In this document: piece by piece, positions 42,758 to 51,653 of the stretch
Position numbering within the stretch: position 1 is the stretch's first letter
How the letters are laid out: every line of letters starts with the position of its first letter
Assembly: GCA_002331025.1 (NCBI GenBank)
Contig: DCYG01000007.1
Span: 1-64,000, forward strand
Source of the DNA: Firmicutes bacterium UBA2116
GTDB lineage: Bacteria; Bacillota; Clostridia; Tissierellales; Sedimentibacteraceae
Reading direction: 5' to 3'
Length of the DNA: 64,000 nucleotides
Program-made: the position numbers and the translations under genes
Notes under the pieces: model-generated
What the model was told of the DNA's origin: nothing
Databases searched by the model: none
Seen by the model: only the letters and a program-made list of their open reading frames with translations

Positions 42758-44041
42758 ATGAATTTAGAACTTAGGAAAATTCAAATTAAGGATGTTGTTT
42801 TTGGCCAAGAAAATAAAATAGAAAATGATATTCTGAATTTAAACAAAGGCAGTCTGAGTGACTTAATAAAAGAAGATAAAAGAATTAAAGAAGTTGACTT
42901 TGATATTGCTAAACCAGGACAATCTGTAAGGATTTTGCCTGTTAAAGATGTTATTGAGCCAAGAGCTAAATTAAGTGGAGAGATATTTCCCGGAGTATTT
43001 AAAGATCACATGGAGGAAGCAGGAAGTGGTATAACATATGTTTTAGACGGATGTGCAGTTGTAACTACAGGGCCTATAGTCGGTTTTCAAGAAGGGTTAA
43101 TTGACATGAGTGGACCGGCTGCTGATTACAGCATTTTTTCCAGGCTATTAAACATTGTTATGATTATAACAAAGCAGGATTATGTAGATCCGCATGATCA
43201 TGAAGAAACAGTTAGATTAGCCGGTATAAAGCTTGCAAAATTCATAGGAGAAATTGGACTTAATTATAATAATTATGAGTCTGTATCACACGAATGGAAA
43301 AGTGTAGGCGAGAAATTCGGTGAGTATCCAGAACTGCCGAAAGTAGCTTATGTTTACAATTGTATGAGCCAAGGACTTCTACATGATACTTATTTTTATG
43401 GCAGAGATACAAAACACATTGCCCCTTGCTTATTGTCTCCTTTAGAAGTAATGGATGGAGCAGTTATAAGCGGAAACTGTGTTTCTCCAGGTTCAAAAAC
43501 TACAACTTATCATCATTTGAATAATGCGGTTATTAAGGAATTGCTGAACAAACATGGCAAAGAACTTAATTTTATGGGTATTGTTTTAAATCCGTTAATG
43601 GTTACATTAAAAGAAAAATATAGAAATTGTATGTTGGCAGTTAAAAATGTAGATATGTTAGGTGTAGAAGGAGTAATTATTTCTCAAGAAGGATTTGGCA
43701 ATCCTACCACTGATTTAATGGTAGTATGTCAGTCTTTAGAAAACAGAGGAATTAAAACAGTGATAATTACCAATGAAGATGCCGGCATAGATGGTATGTC
43801 AGAATCATTGCCTGATAGCGTTACAGAAGCTAAGGCTATTGTATCTACAGGTAACAGCAATGCAACAATTATGTTGCCAAAGGTAGAAAAAATAATAGGG
43901 AACTTAAAAGAAATTGAAAAGACAACAGGTGGAAACGTTGATTCTATACAAGAAGACGGTAGATTGCTGGTAGAAATTCACGGAATTATGGGAAGTCATA
44001 ACCTTCAGGGAAATACTTACCTAAGTGCTACGACAATTTAG
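42758..44041 (+). CDS. Grd-type reductase component B, pyruvoyl proprotein (GrdE/GrdG/GrdI family)
   Basis: A 427-aa homologue of the substrate-specific B component of glycine, sarcosine and betaine reductases. The proprotein is known to self-cleave before a Cys that becomes a pyruvoyl group; here the segment SGNCVSPGSKTTTYHH holds Cys241, at the position of Cys242 in GrdE. GVEGVIISQEGFGNPTTDLM and the C-terminal NATIMLPKVEKIIG match the family. In the pathway the pyruvoyl group and the selenoprotein partner bind the amine substrate, then pass a carboxymethyl group to component A. Genes for components A and C are not in this window, so they must be shared from elsewhere. Substrate is uncertain. 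Confidence 0.85.
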   Translation: MNLELRKIQIKDVVFGQENKIENDILNLNKGSLSDLIKEDKRIKEVDFDIAKPGQSVRILPVKDVIEPRAKLSGEIFPGVFKDHMEEAGSGITYVLDGCAVVTTGPIVGFQEGLIDMSGPAADYSIFSRLLNIVMIITKQDYVDPHDHEETVRLAGIKLAKFIGEIGLNYNNYESVSHEWKSVGEKFGEYPELPKVAYVYNCMSQGLLHDTYFYGRDTKHIAPCLLSPLEVMDGAVISGNCVSPGSKTTTYHHLNNAVIKELLNKHGKELNFMGIVLNPLMVTLKEKYRNCMLAVKNVDMLGVEGVIISQEGFGNPTTDLMVVCQSLENRGIKTVIITNEDAGIDGMSESLPDSVTEAKAIVSTGNSNATIMLPKVEKIIGNLKEIEKTTGGNVDSIQEDGRLLVEIHGIMGSHNLQGNTYLSATTI

Positions 44042-44052
44042 GGAGGTGCAAA

Positions 44053-45324
44053 TTGAAAAAGATAATATTTTATACTAATCAATTTTTTGGTCAAATAGGC
44101 GGTGAAGATAAAGCTTATACAGAGCCGCAATTTCACAATGGACCAATAGGCAATGCTAATGCGTTTGCAGAAAAGATAGAAAATGCGGAAATTGTTCACA
44201 CAATAATATGCGGTGACAATTATTATGTTGAAAACATGGATAAAGTTAAAGGCTTTATAAAAGAACAATTAAAAAACATTGACTTTGATTTATTTATTGC
44301 AGGACCGGCATTTAATGCAGGCAGATTTGGAATAGCTTGCGGAGACGTATGTTCATTTATTAAGAAAGAATATAATGTTGAAGCTATAACCGGATTGTAT
44401 GAAGAAAACCCTGCTGTAGAAATGTATAAAAAGGATTTATATATTTTAAGAGTAGGTAAATCTGCCGCCGGTATCAGAAAAGCCGTTCCCTTAATGGCTG
44501 GATTTGCAAATAAGTTATTAAGAGGAGATAAAATCGGAGACCCTTTAGCTGAACAATATTATGCAAAAGGTAAAAGGATTAATATTTTCAGAGAAAAAAA
44601 CGGGGCAGAAAGAGCTGTTGATATGTTGTTAAGAAGACTTAACAACGAGATTTATGAAAGCGAACTGGAAATTTCAGTTTACGAAAAGGTTGAACCTGCA
44701 GAGCCACTGAAAAATTTGAAAGGTGCTAAGATTGCATTATGTACATCAGGAGGTATAGTTCCCTTTGGAAATCCTGATCATATTCCTGCTGCTACTGCTA
44801 AAATATATAAAATGTATGATATTTCTGATAAAGAAATGCTTAAGGAAGGTGAATTTGAATCCGTTCATGCAGGTTATGATCCGGTATATGCAAATAAGGA
44901 TCCCAACAGGATAGCACCGTTGGATGTATTAAGAAAGTTAAAGGATGAAGGTTTAATAGGTGAAGTATACCCATACTTAATAACTACTACAGGAAATTCA
45001 GCATCTGTTGCAGATGCAACAAGAATGGGAAAAGAAATAGCAGAAAAATTAGCAGAGGATGGTGTTGATGGAGTAATATTAACAAGCACTTGAGGTACCT
45101 GTACACGTTGCGGAGCAACGATAGTTAAACAAATTGAAAAGGCAGGGATACCGGCAGTCCATGTATGTACTGTCACTCCTATTTCCAAGACAGTTGGGGC
45201 AGCAAGAATATACCCGGCACAAGCAATACCTTACCCAACAGGAAATCCGGAGTTGTCTGCAGAAAAGGAAGAAAAGAGAAAAAGAGAAATTGTATTAAAT
45301 GCACTTGGACTATTATTACAATAA
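44053..45324 (+). CDS. Grd-type reductase component B selenoprotein (GrdB/GrdF/GrdH family, UGA read as Sec)
   Basis: The reading frame continues through an in-frame TGA at 45091-45093 to TAA at 45322-45324, giving 423 aa with selenocysteine at residue 347. The context VILTST-U-GTCTRCGA is the family's active-site signature, and the 76 residues after it (VHVCTVTPISKTVGAARI) are strongly conserved, so the TGA is not a stop. A stem-loop CGTTGC-GGA-GCAACG (45106-45120), 12 nt after the TGA, fits a bacterial SECIS. The selenol attacks the substrate held by the pyruvoyl partner. The gene lies 11 nt after that partner. Choice between glycine, sarcosine, betaine or another amine cannot be made from sequence here. 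Confidence 0.92.
45106..45120 (+). promoter_or_regulatory. Candidate bacterial SECIS stem-loop
   Basis: Six perfect pairs, CGTTGC with GCAACG, around the loop GGA, beginning 12 nt after the UGA. Distance and position inside the coding region fit SelB-dependent recoding. Confidence 0.6.
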
Positions 45325-45407
45325 GTAAAAAATAAGTATAATATTGTTTTATATTAGATATATAGTACTCTATTAAATTAAAAATAATAATATACAAGGA
45401 GGCAATT

Positions 45408-46913
45408 ATGGAGTATGGAATTTTATCATTAATACCACCAATCTTAGCTATAACCTTAGCAGTTATAACTAAAAATGTAATTTTGTCACTATTTATAAGT
45501 GTTTTAGTAGGGACAACTATTTTAGCAGGTGGTAATGTAATTTTAGGTTTTTTATCACTTTTTCAGGAAAATATATTTGAGCAAATTATTGGATCCAGTA
45601 ATGCTCAAACAATGGTGGCTATGGCTATAATCGGAGGCTTTGTTGGTCTAATTGAGAGCTCCGGAGGCGCAGAGGCTTTTGCAAAATTAATGACAAGACC
45701 TATTAACAGTAGAGTTAAGGCTCAATTTATAGTATGGCTTGGAGGTTTAGCTATATTTTTTACGGATTCAGGAAATAGCTTAATACTTGGACCTATTTTT
45801 AGACCTATTACAGATAAGCTAAAAATATCAAGGGAAAAGTTAGCGTATTTATTAGACTCAACATCAGCTCCTATATCAATTATGATACCTTTTGCAGGTT
45901 GGGGTGTTTATATCATTAGTCTTATTCAAGCAGAGTATGAAAAACTAAGTATTATGGAGAATGAGTTTATTGCATTCATACAAGTCTTGCCTTTTCAATT
46001 TTATGCTATTACTACTTTGATATTAATACCGATCATCGTATTTTCAAAAAAAGATTTTGGTCCAATGGCTAAGGCAGAGTTTAAAGCTATAAATAATAAT
46101 TCCTATGATAACAACTTCGATGAAAATAAGGTAAAAAATAAAGCAAAAGCAAGTACTATATTAATCCCATTAGCGGCTCTGTTTATTACTATGCTTGGTA
46201 TATTAATTTATTTTGGTTTTCCGTTTCAACAAATAGGCGGATCAAAAATGAGAACAGCACTTTGTTCTTCATATTTACTAGGATCGCTAATTGCCATGTT
46301 TATGATAGTAAAGCATGGTGTAATGTCATTTAAGGACTCATTTAATACTTGGTTAACAGGCATGCAGAAAATGATGTATATACTTGTAGTGTTAGTATTG
46401 GCTTGGAGTGTAGGAAGCGTATGTTCTAACTTAGGTACTTCCACATATATAATTACTAAATCCCAAGGACTCTTAACACCAATTTTAATACCAGCATTAT
46501 TGTTTGTTATTGGATCAATAATGTCTTTTGCAACAGGAACATCCTGGGGAACTTTTGCAATACTAATGCCAATAGCAATTCCTATGTCATATAGCTTTGA
46601 TGTAAGTATACACGTAGCTATCGGAGCAGTATTAAGTGGAGGATTATTCGGAGACCACTGTTCACCTATATCAGATACAACAATATTATCATCTATGGCA
46701 AGCCAATGTGAACATGTTAGTCATGTAAGTACTCAGATACCGTACGCTTTAGTATCTGCAAGTGGGTCAATAATTGGATATTTAATTGCTGCTATAACAG
46801 GAAACTATATTGCATTACCTGCTGCAATAGCCAGCATGTTGGTAATATACTTCATATGTGTAAGGTTATGGGGAGTAGATGTTCGTGAAATGCAAGTAGA
46901 ATTAAAAAAGTAA
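45408..46913 (+). CDS. NhaC-family Na+/H+ antiporter-like carrier
   Basis: A 501-aa protein with about 11-12 membrane segments and NhaC-family features: ITLAVITKNVILSLFISVLVG at the start, FFTDSGNSLILGPIFRPITD, STSAPISIMIPFAGWG and GGLFGDHCSPISDTTILS in the second half. Such carriers next to amino-acid or amine reductases often move the substrate with Na+ or H+ rather than regulate pH. It is 83 nt after the selenoprotein gene, with AAGGAGG before the ATG, and belongs to the RpoN-controlled operon. Likely uptake of the reductase substrate; this is inference. Confidence 0.85.
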   Translation: MEYGILSLIPPILAITLAVITKNVILSLFISVLVGTTILAGGNVILGFLSLFQENIFEQIIGSSNAQTMVAMAIIGGFVGLIESSGGAEAFAKLMTRPINSRVKAQFIVWLGGLAIFFTDSGNSLILGPIFRPITDKLKISREKLAYLLDSTSAPISIMIPFAGWGVYIISLIQAEYEKLSIMENEFIAFIQVLPFQFYAITTLILIPIIVFSKKDFGPMAKAEFKAINNNSYDNNFDENKVKNKAKASTILIPLAALFITMLGILIYFGFPFQQIGGSKMRTALCSSYLLGSLIAMFMIVKHGVMSFKDSFNTWLTGMQKMMYILVVLVLAWSVGSVCSNLGTSTYIITKSQGLLTPILIPALLFVIGSIMSFATGTSWGTFAILMPIAIPMSYSFDVSIHVAIGAVLSGGLFGDHCSPISDTTILSSMASQCEHVSHVSTQIPYALVSASGSIIGYLIAAITGNYIALPAAIASMLVIYFICVRLWGVDVREMQVELKK

Positions 46914-46932
46914 CAATCAAAGGAGGATAAAA

Positions 46933-47919
46933 ATGAGATTTAATGAAATGATACAAACAGTGGATACTCATACTGGAGGTGAACCTACCAGAATAATACT
47001 AAGCGGTATTCCGGTTTTAAAAGGTAATTCAGTACTTGAGAAAAGAGATTATTTTAAAGAAAAGTATGATTATATCAGAAAAAGATTAACTTATGAGCCA
47101 AGGGGACATGCCGGAATGTTATGCGCTGCTGTTGTTCCACCATGCGATAAAAGAGCAGATTTTGGGATATTTTATTTTGATGATGTGCAGTATTTAGATA
47201 TGTGTGGTCATGCAACTATAGGTGTAGGTACTGCATTGGCAGAAATAGGTATGGTACCTAAAGAACATATGAATTCATACATCATTGAGACGCCTGCTGG
47301 TCTTGTAACTATTAAGAATAATTACATAGATGGTTATGTGAAAAGTACATCTATACAAAACGTAAATAGCTATGTAATAGACAATGAAGTGTTTATTGAT
47401 GTAGAAGATGTAAAAAATCTTAAAGTTGAAGTTGCATATGGAGGAAATTACTTTGCAATTGTTCCAGCTGACACATTTAATGTTAAAATAATTCCTGAAA
47501 GTGTAAATTTAATTAAACATTTATCAACAAAAATAATAGAAGCATGTAATGAGAAACTTAAAGATAAAAAAGTAAAAATAAACTTGGTTCAATGGTATCA
47601 TGATCCTTTTATCAAAGGGGCAAATTTGAGATGTGTTCATAGTTCGGGTAAAGGTTCACCGGATAGATCACCAGGAGGTACTGGGACGAGTGCTAAGTTA
47701 GCTGTATTATATTTACAGGGCAAACTTAAAATAAATGAACCTTTTGTACAAGAAAGTATTATTGGAGGTAAGTTTATTGGTAAAATTTTAGATATAATAC
47801 AAGAAGGGAACATAACATACATAGTACCAGAGATTACGGGTGAAGCAAAAATTACAGGATTTCATAAGTTTGTCTTTGATGAAACAGATGAACTTAGGGA
47901 TGGATTCTTCTTCGAGTAA
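46933..47919 (+). CDS. Proline racemase-superfamily enzyme with Cys-to-Gly change at the second catalytic site
   Basis: A 328-aa member of the proline racemase / hydroxyproline epimerase / trans-3-hydroxyproline dehydratase superfamily. The N-terminus VDTHTGGEPTRIILSGIP, EPRGHAGML and MCGHATIGVG are typical, and Cys91 in MCGHATIG is the first catalytic residue. The second, normally Cys in DRSPCGTGTSA (Thr in the 3-hydroxyproline dehydratases), is Gly248 here: DRSPGGTGTSAK. A two-base mechanism for racemisation is therefore unlikely; a one-base reaction such as elimination is possible. It follows the carrier by 19 nt with AAGGAGG, the last gene of the module, so it probably prepares or processes the reductase substrate. 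Confidence 0.88.
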   Translation: MRFNEMIQTVDTHTGGEPTRIILSGIPVLKGNSVLEKRDYFKEKYDYIRKRLTYEPRGHAGMLCAAVVPPCDKRADFGIFYFDDVQYLDMCGHATIGVGTALAEIGMVPKEHMNSYIIETPAGLVTIKNNYIDGYVKSTSIQNVNSYVIDNEVFIDVEDVKNLKVEVAYGGNYFAIVPADTFNVKIIPESVNLIKHLSTKIIEACNEKLKDKKVKINLVQWYHDPFIKGANLRCVHSSGKGSPDRSPGGTGTSAKLAVLYLQGKLKINEPFVQESIIGGKFIGKILDIIQEGNITYIVPEITGEAKITGFHKFVFDETDELRDGFFFE

Positions 47920-47945
47920 TAATAGACTGAATAAATTTTAATATA

Positions 47946-47990
47946 AACCCATATAGTATATTATGCAAATACAAATATACATATGGGTTT
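47946..47990 (+). terminator. Hairpin closing the Grd module
   Basis: AAACCCATAT and ATATGGGTTT are perfect arms at the ends of a 45-nt AT-rich segment. The loop is long and there is no T tail, so termination strength is uncertain. Confidence 0.5.
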
Positions 47991-48012
47991 ATATATAAAG
48001 ATTAAATTATCT

Positions 48013-48128
48013 TTTAAATATTTTAATCCCGGTGATGCCATATCTTCAAAATGCGGCGAAAAAACTTTGATATTATAGAAATTTTGAATAATAAGATTCA
48101 AGGTAATATAATTGCACTAAGTAAATAA
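48013..48128 (+). pseudogene. Decayed 3' end of a second YfcE/MJ0936-family phosphodiesterase gene
   Basis: The frame reads FKYFNPGDAISSKCGEK, matching FFNPGSTISPKCGDE of the intact gene at 40637-41122. A one-base loss in a run of A shifts the frame, after which FDIIEILNNKIQGNIIALSK continues the match to FGIIEIKSDNIMNSIISLKN up to a stop at the same place. Everything upstream of the last 35-40 codons is missing. The copy differs at many positions, so it is a remnant of a homologous gene rather than a recent duplication. It lies directly right of the Grd module. Confidence 0.75.
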
Positions 48129-48320
48129 AATGGTAATTATAACCTATGCATTTTATGATTAGTTTGATTACTTATTGGTTTTATTACCATAAGTTGCATT
48201 ATTTTGTATCGTATCTTACGTATTGACATTGAAGTTAAGATTATATATAATTAATTTAATAAAAACGTATAAACATTCTAGAAAAGAAATAAATATAAAT
48301 TTAAATCAGGAGGCCATCAA
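48129..48320. other. Intergenic region upstream of ornithine aminotransferase
   Basis: AT-rich, no coding potential seen. It contains the promoter given next. No T-box or other riboswitch signature was recognised. Confidence 0.5.
48223..48251 (+). promoter_or_regulatory. Promoter of the ornithine aminotransferase gene
   Basis: TTGACA (48223-48228) and TATAAT (48246-48251) with a 17-nt spacer: perfect consensus in both hexamers. Confidence 0.8.
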
Positions 48321-49514
48321 ATGGGTAAATCAAAAGAAGTAATACAAAAGACGGAAAAATACGGTGCTCACAATTACAAACCAAAGGAAGTAGTATTTGA
48401 TACAGCGGCAAATGTTAATGTAACAAATCCGGAAGGTGAAAAGTTCTATGATATGCTCAGTGCATATTCTGCTTTGAATTTTGGACATAATCATCCTGAA
48501 TTAATACAAGCTGCTAAAGATCAATTAGACAAACTAACTTTGTCATCAAGAGCGTTTTATAACAGCGTATTGGGCGATTGGATGGAAAAGCTGTGCGAAC
48601 TTACAGGTAAAGAAATGGTATTACCTATGAACACCGGTGCCGAAGCTGTTGAAACTGCTTTAAAGACAGCAAGAAAATGGGGTAACTTCGTTAAAGGCGT
48701 AGAAGATGGAAAACAAGAGATAATAGTGTGCTCAGAAAATTTCCACGGCAGAACAATTACAATAGTTTCAATGAGTACCGATGAGGAAGCAAGAAAAGGA
48801 TACGGACCGTTTACTCCCGGATTTAAAGTTATAGAATACGGAAATATTGAACAGCTTAAAGAAGCAATTAATGAAAATACGGTTGCTTTTATAGCCGAGC
48901 CGATACAAGGTGAAGCAGGAGTTATAATTCCTCCGGCAGGATTCTTCAAAAAAGCATATGAAGTTTGTAAAGAAAACAATGTATTGTTCATAGCTGATGA
49001 GGTTCAAACAGGTTTTGCAAGAACAGGTAATATGTTTGCTTGTGAATATGAAGGTGTTGTACCTGATATATATGTTCTTGGTAAGGCATTAGGCGGCGGA
49101 ATAATTGCGGTATCAGCAATAGCAGCAAATGAAGATATACTTGGAGTATTCCAACCGGGGACACACGGATCAACATTTGGCGGCAATCCATTAGGAGCGG
49201 CAGTTTCTATAAAGGCTATGGAAATATTAGTAAGAGATAATTATCCTAAGATGGCTAAAGATAAAGGCGATTATTTTATGTCTAAAATAAGAGAAATTAA
49301 AAATGATGATATTGTTGATATACGAGGAAGAGGACTTTTAGTTGGTGTTGAATTTAAGATGGATGCTGCACCATATGTTAAGAAGCTTATGGCAAACGGA
49401 GTTCTTGCTAAAGAAACTCATGAAAGAACGATTCGTTTTGCGCCACCTATCACAATATCCTATGAAGAAATGGACGACGCAATAGAAAGAATTAAAAAGG
49501 CTTTAACTAAATAA
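48321..49514 (+). CDS. rocD: Ornithine aminotransferase
   Basis: A 397-aa class III PLP aminotransferase converting ornithine and 2-oxoglutarate to glutamate semialdehyde and glutamate, linking arginine/ornithine to proline. It opens KTEKYGAHNYKPKEVVFDTA, has GAEAVETALKTARKWG, the PLP-phosphate region, IADEVQTGFARTG (Asp to the pyridine N) and the catalytic Lys in VLGKALGGGI. Length and the N-terminal block favour ornithine over other class III members. In a Stickland-type cell it could feed the proline branch. AGGAGG precedes the ATG. Confidence 0.9.
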   Translation: MGKSKEVIQKTEKYGAHNYKPKEVVFDTAANVNVTNPEGEKFYDMLSAYSALNFGHNHPELIQAAKDQLDKLTLSSRAFYNSVLGDWMEKLCELTGKEMVLPMNTGAEAVETALKTARKWGNFVKGVEDGKQEIIVCSENFHGRTITIVSMSTDEEARKGYGPFTPGFKVIEYGNIEQLKEAINENTVAFIAEPIQGEAGVIIPPAGFFKKAYEVCKENNVLFIADEVQTGFARTGNMFACEYEGVVPDIYVLGKALGGGIIAVSAIAANEDILGVFQPGTHGSTFGGNPLGAAVSIKAMEILVRDNYPKMAKDKGDYFMSKIREIKNDDIVDIRGRGLLVGVEFKMDAAPYVKKLMANGVLAKETHERTIRFAPPITISYEEMDDAIERIKKALTK

Positions 49515-49531
49515 GCATTCGATTAAGATTA

Positions 49532-49572
49532 AAAGAGAACTGACAGGAATATATCCTGTCGGTTCTTTAAGT
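49532..49572 (+). terminator. Terminator after the aminotransferase
   Basis: AAAGAGAACTGACAGGA pairs with TCCTGTCGGTTCTTT (with G-U and one bulge) around ATATA. Confidence 0.75.
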
Positions 49573-49612
49573 TTTAATACCATTTTTTGAAATTCTTGCG
49601 AAAGTTTTTTTA

Positions 49613-49656
49613 TTGACTTATATATTCAAAAGATATATAATACGAACATACGTTTA
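49613..49656 (+). promoter_or_regulatory. uvrBA promoter with LexA (SOS) box
   Basis: TTGACT (49613-49618) and TATAAT (49636-49641) with a 17-nt spacer. CGAACATACGTTTA (49643-49656) follows at once and matches the Gram-positive LexA box CGAAC-N4-GTTYG except for the last base. Operator placement over the start site predicts SOS repression of uvrB and uvrA. Confidence 0.75.
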
Positions 49657-49673
49657 GAGAGATGAGGTGAACT

Positions 49674-51638
49674 ATGGGTCAATTCAAAATAAAATCAGAT
49701 TTCAGACCAACCGGTGACCAACCTGAGGCAATAAAAAGTATTGCTGCAGGATTAAATAATAATTTAAAATACCAGACGCTTCTGGGTGTGACCGGATCGG
49801 GTAAGACATTCACCATGGCCAATATAATTGAAAAAGTACAAAAACCTACCCTCGTTTTAGCTCATAACAAAACATTGGCGGCTCAGTTATGCTCGGAGTT
49901 CAAGGAGTTTTTCCCTGACAATGCGGTCGAATACTTTGTCAGCTATTATGACTATTATCAGCCGGAAGCATACGTGCCCAGCAGCGATACATTTATAGAA
50001 AAAGACGCATCCATCAATGACGAAATAGATAAGCTAAGACACTCGGCGACGGCATCTCTTTTCGAAAGAAGAGATGTTATAATCGTAGCAAGTGTTTCCT
50101 GCATATACGGATTGGGAAGCCCGGTTGATTACGAAAACCTGGTTATTTCCCTCAGACCCGGAATGCAGAAGGACAGAGACGAAACAATGAGGAAGCTCAT
50201 TGAGATTCAATACAAAAGAAATGATATAAGCTTTACCAGAGGAACCTTCAGAGTTAGGGGAGACACATTGGAAATATTCCCTGCATCCTCCTCCGAAAAT
50301 GCCATAAGAATTGAGTTTTTTGGCGATGAAATAGACAGAATAACGGAAATAAACACGGTTACGGGAGAAATATTAGGCAGAAGAAATCATATTTCAGTTT
50401 TTCCTGCAACTCATTATGCAACGACAGAAGAGAATGTTAAAAGAGCCGTTGTAAGCATCAGAGAAGAATTAGAAGAAAGATTAAAGATTTTTGAACGTGA
50501 AAATAAGCTTTTGGAAATGCAAAGGTTGGAGCAAAGGACAAACTATGATTTGGAAATGCTCACGGAAATGGGATATTGCAACGGTATAGAAAATTATTCG
50601 AGACATATCAACAATTTAAAACCCGGCACAAGACCATTTACCTTGTTGGATTATTTTCCAAAAGATTTCTTAATGATAATAGATGAATCACATGTGTCCA
50701 TTCCACAGGTAAGAGGAATGTATAACGGAGACAGAGCGAGGAAAACAACTCTGGTTGATTACGGCTTCAGATTGCCGTCGGCACTTGATAACAGACCTTT
50801 GAAATTTGACGAATTTGAAAAAATCATAAATCAGGTTGTATTTGTAAGTGCAACACCGGGGCCATACGAAGGAGAACATTCACAAAACGTAACGGAGCAA
50901 ATTATACGACCTACCGGTTTGCTTGACCCTCCTATTCATGTGAGACCTGTTGAAAACCAAATAGATGATTTAATTAATGAAATACGAATTTCAACAGATA
51001 AAAAACAAAGAGTATTGGTAACTACGCTCACAAAGAAAATGGCGGAGGATTTGACATTTTACTTTAAAAATACAGGCATAAAAGTAAGATATCTGCATTC
51101 TGATATAGATACGTTGGAAAGAATGGAAATAATAAGAGACCTGCGGTTGGGCGAATTCGATGTATTGGTTGGAATCAACCTGTTAAGAGAAGGATTGGAC
51201 TTACCCGAGGTATCACTTGTTGCAATACTTGATGCTGATAAGGAAGGCTTCCTGCGTTCAGAGACATCTCTTATACAGACTGTAGGCAGAGCTGCCCGTA
51301 ATGTGGACGGCAGAGTTATAATGTATGCAGATAAAATTACCGGCTCCATGGACAGAGCAATCAGGGAAACAAACAGAAGAAGGGAAATACAGGATAAATA
51401 TAACGAGGAGCACAATATAACTCCTACGTCGGTTATTAAGAGTGTACGTGATGTAATTGAAGCAACCAAGGTTGCGGAAGATGAAGAAAAGTATGCTGTA
51501 AAAGGCGAAGCAATCAAGGATTTGTCTGCTTATATCATAGAGCTCGAAAAAGAAATGAGAATTGCTGCAGAAAACTTAGAATTTGAAAAAGCTGCGAGGC
51601 TGAGAGACGAAATAAAAGAGTTGAAGCTATTAGCGTAA
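49674..51638 (+). CDS. uvrB: Excinuclease ABC subunit B
   Basis: A 654-aa nucleotide excision repair helicase. GVTGSGKTFTMANI is Walker A, YYDYYQPEAYVPSSDTFIEKDASIN is the damage-probing hairpin region, then FVSATPGPYE, VGINLLREGLDLPEVSLV and QTVGRAARN cover the helicase motifs. The UVR domain that contacts UvrC is at the C-terminus (ELEKEMRIAAENLEFEKAARLRDE). LexA-type box upstream. Followed 15 nt later by uvrA. Confidence 0.98.
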   Translation: MGQFKIKSDFRPTGDQPEAIKSIAAGLNNNLKYQTLLGVTGSGKTFTMANIIEKVQKPTLVLAHNKTLAAQLCSEFKEFFPDNAVEYFVSYYDYYQPEAYVPSSDTFIEKDASINDEIDKLRHSATASLFERRDVIIVASVSCIYGLGSPVDYENLVISLRPGMQKDRDETMRKLIEIQYKRNDISFTRGTFRVRGDTLEIFPASSSENAIRIEFFGDEIDRITEINTVTGEILGRRNHISVFPATHYATTEENVKRAVVSIREELEERLKIFERENKLLEMQRLEQRTNYDLEMLTEMGYCNGIENYSRHINNLKPGTRPFTLLDYFPKDFLMIIDESHVSIPQVRGMYNGDRARKTTLVDYGFRLPSALDNRPLKFDEFEKIINQVVFVSATPGPYEGEHSQNVTEQIIRPTGLLDPPIHVRPVENQIDDLINEIRISTDKKQRVLVTTLTKKMAEDLTFYFKNTGIKVRYLHSDIDTLERMEIIRDLRLGEFDVLVGINLLREGLDLPEVSLVAILDADKEGFLRSETSLIQTVGRAARNVDGRVIMYADKITGSMDRAIRETNRRREIQDKYNEEHNITPTSVIKSVRDVIEATKVAEDEEKYAVKGEAIKDLSAYIIELEKEMRIAAENLEFEKAARLRDEIKELKLLA

Positions 51639-51653
51639 ACGAAAGGATAACAA

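Noticed and set aside
45091..45093. TGA as a true stop or a frameshift splitting the reductase gene
   Set aside because: Frame is kept on both sides, the family active-site context matches Sec, and a stem-loop follows.
44874..45188. Minus-strand open frame inside the selenoprotein gene
   Set aside because: Shadow of a conserved plus-strand gene, with no start signal or recognisable protein.
48129..48320. Possible T-box or riboswitch upstream of the ornithine aminotransferase gene
   Set aside because: No T-box consensus and no conserved riboswitch core could be read; the promoter lies close to the gene.
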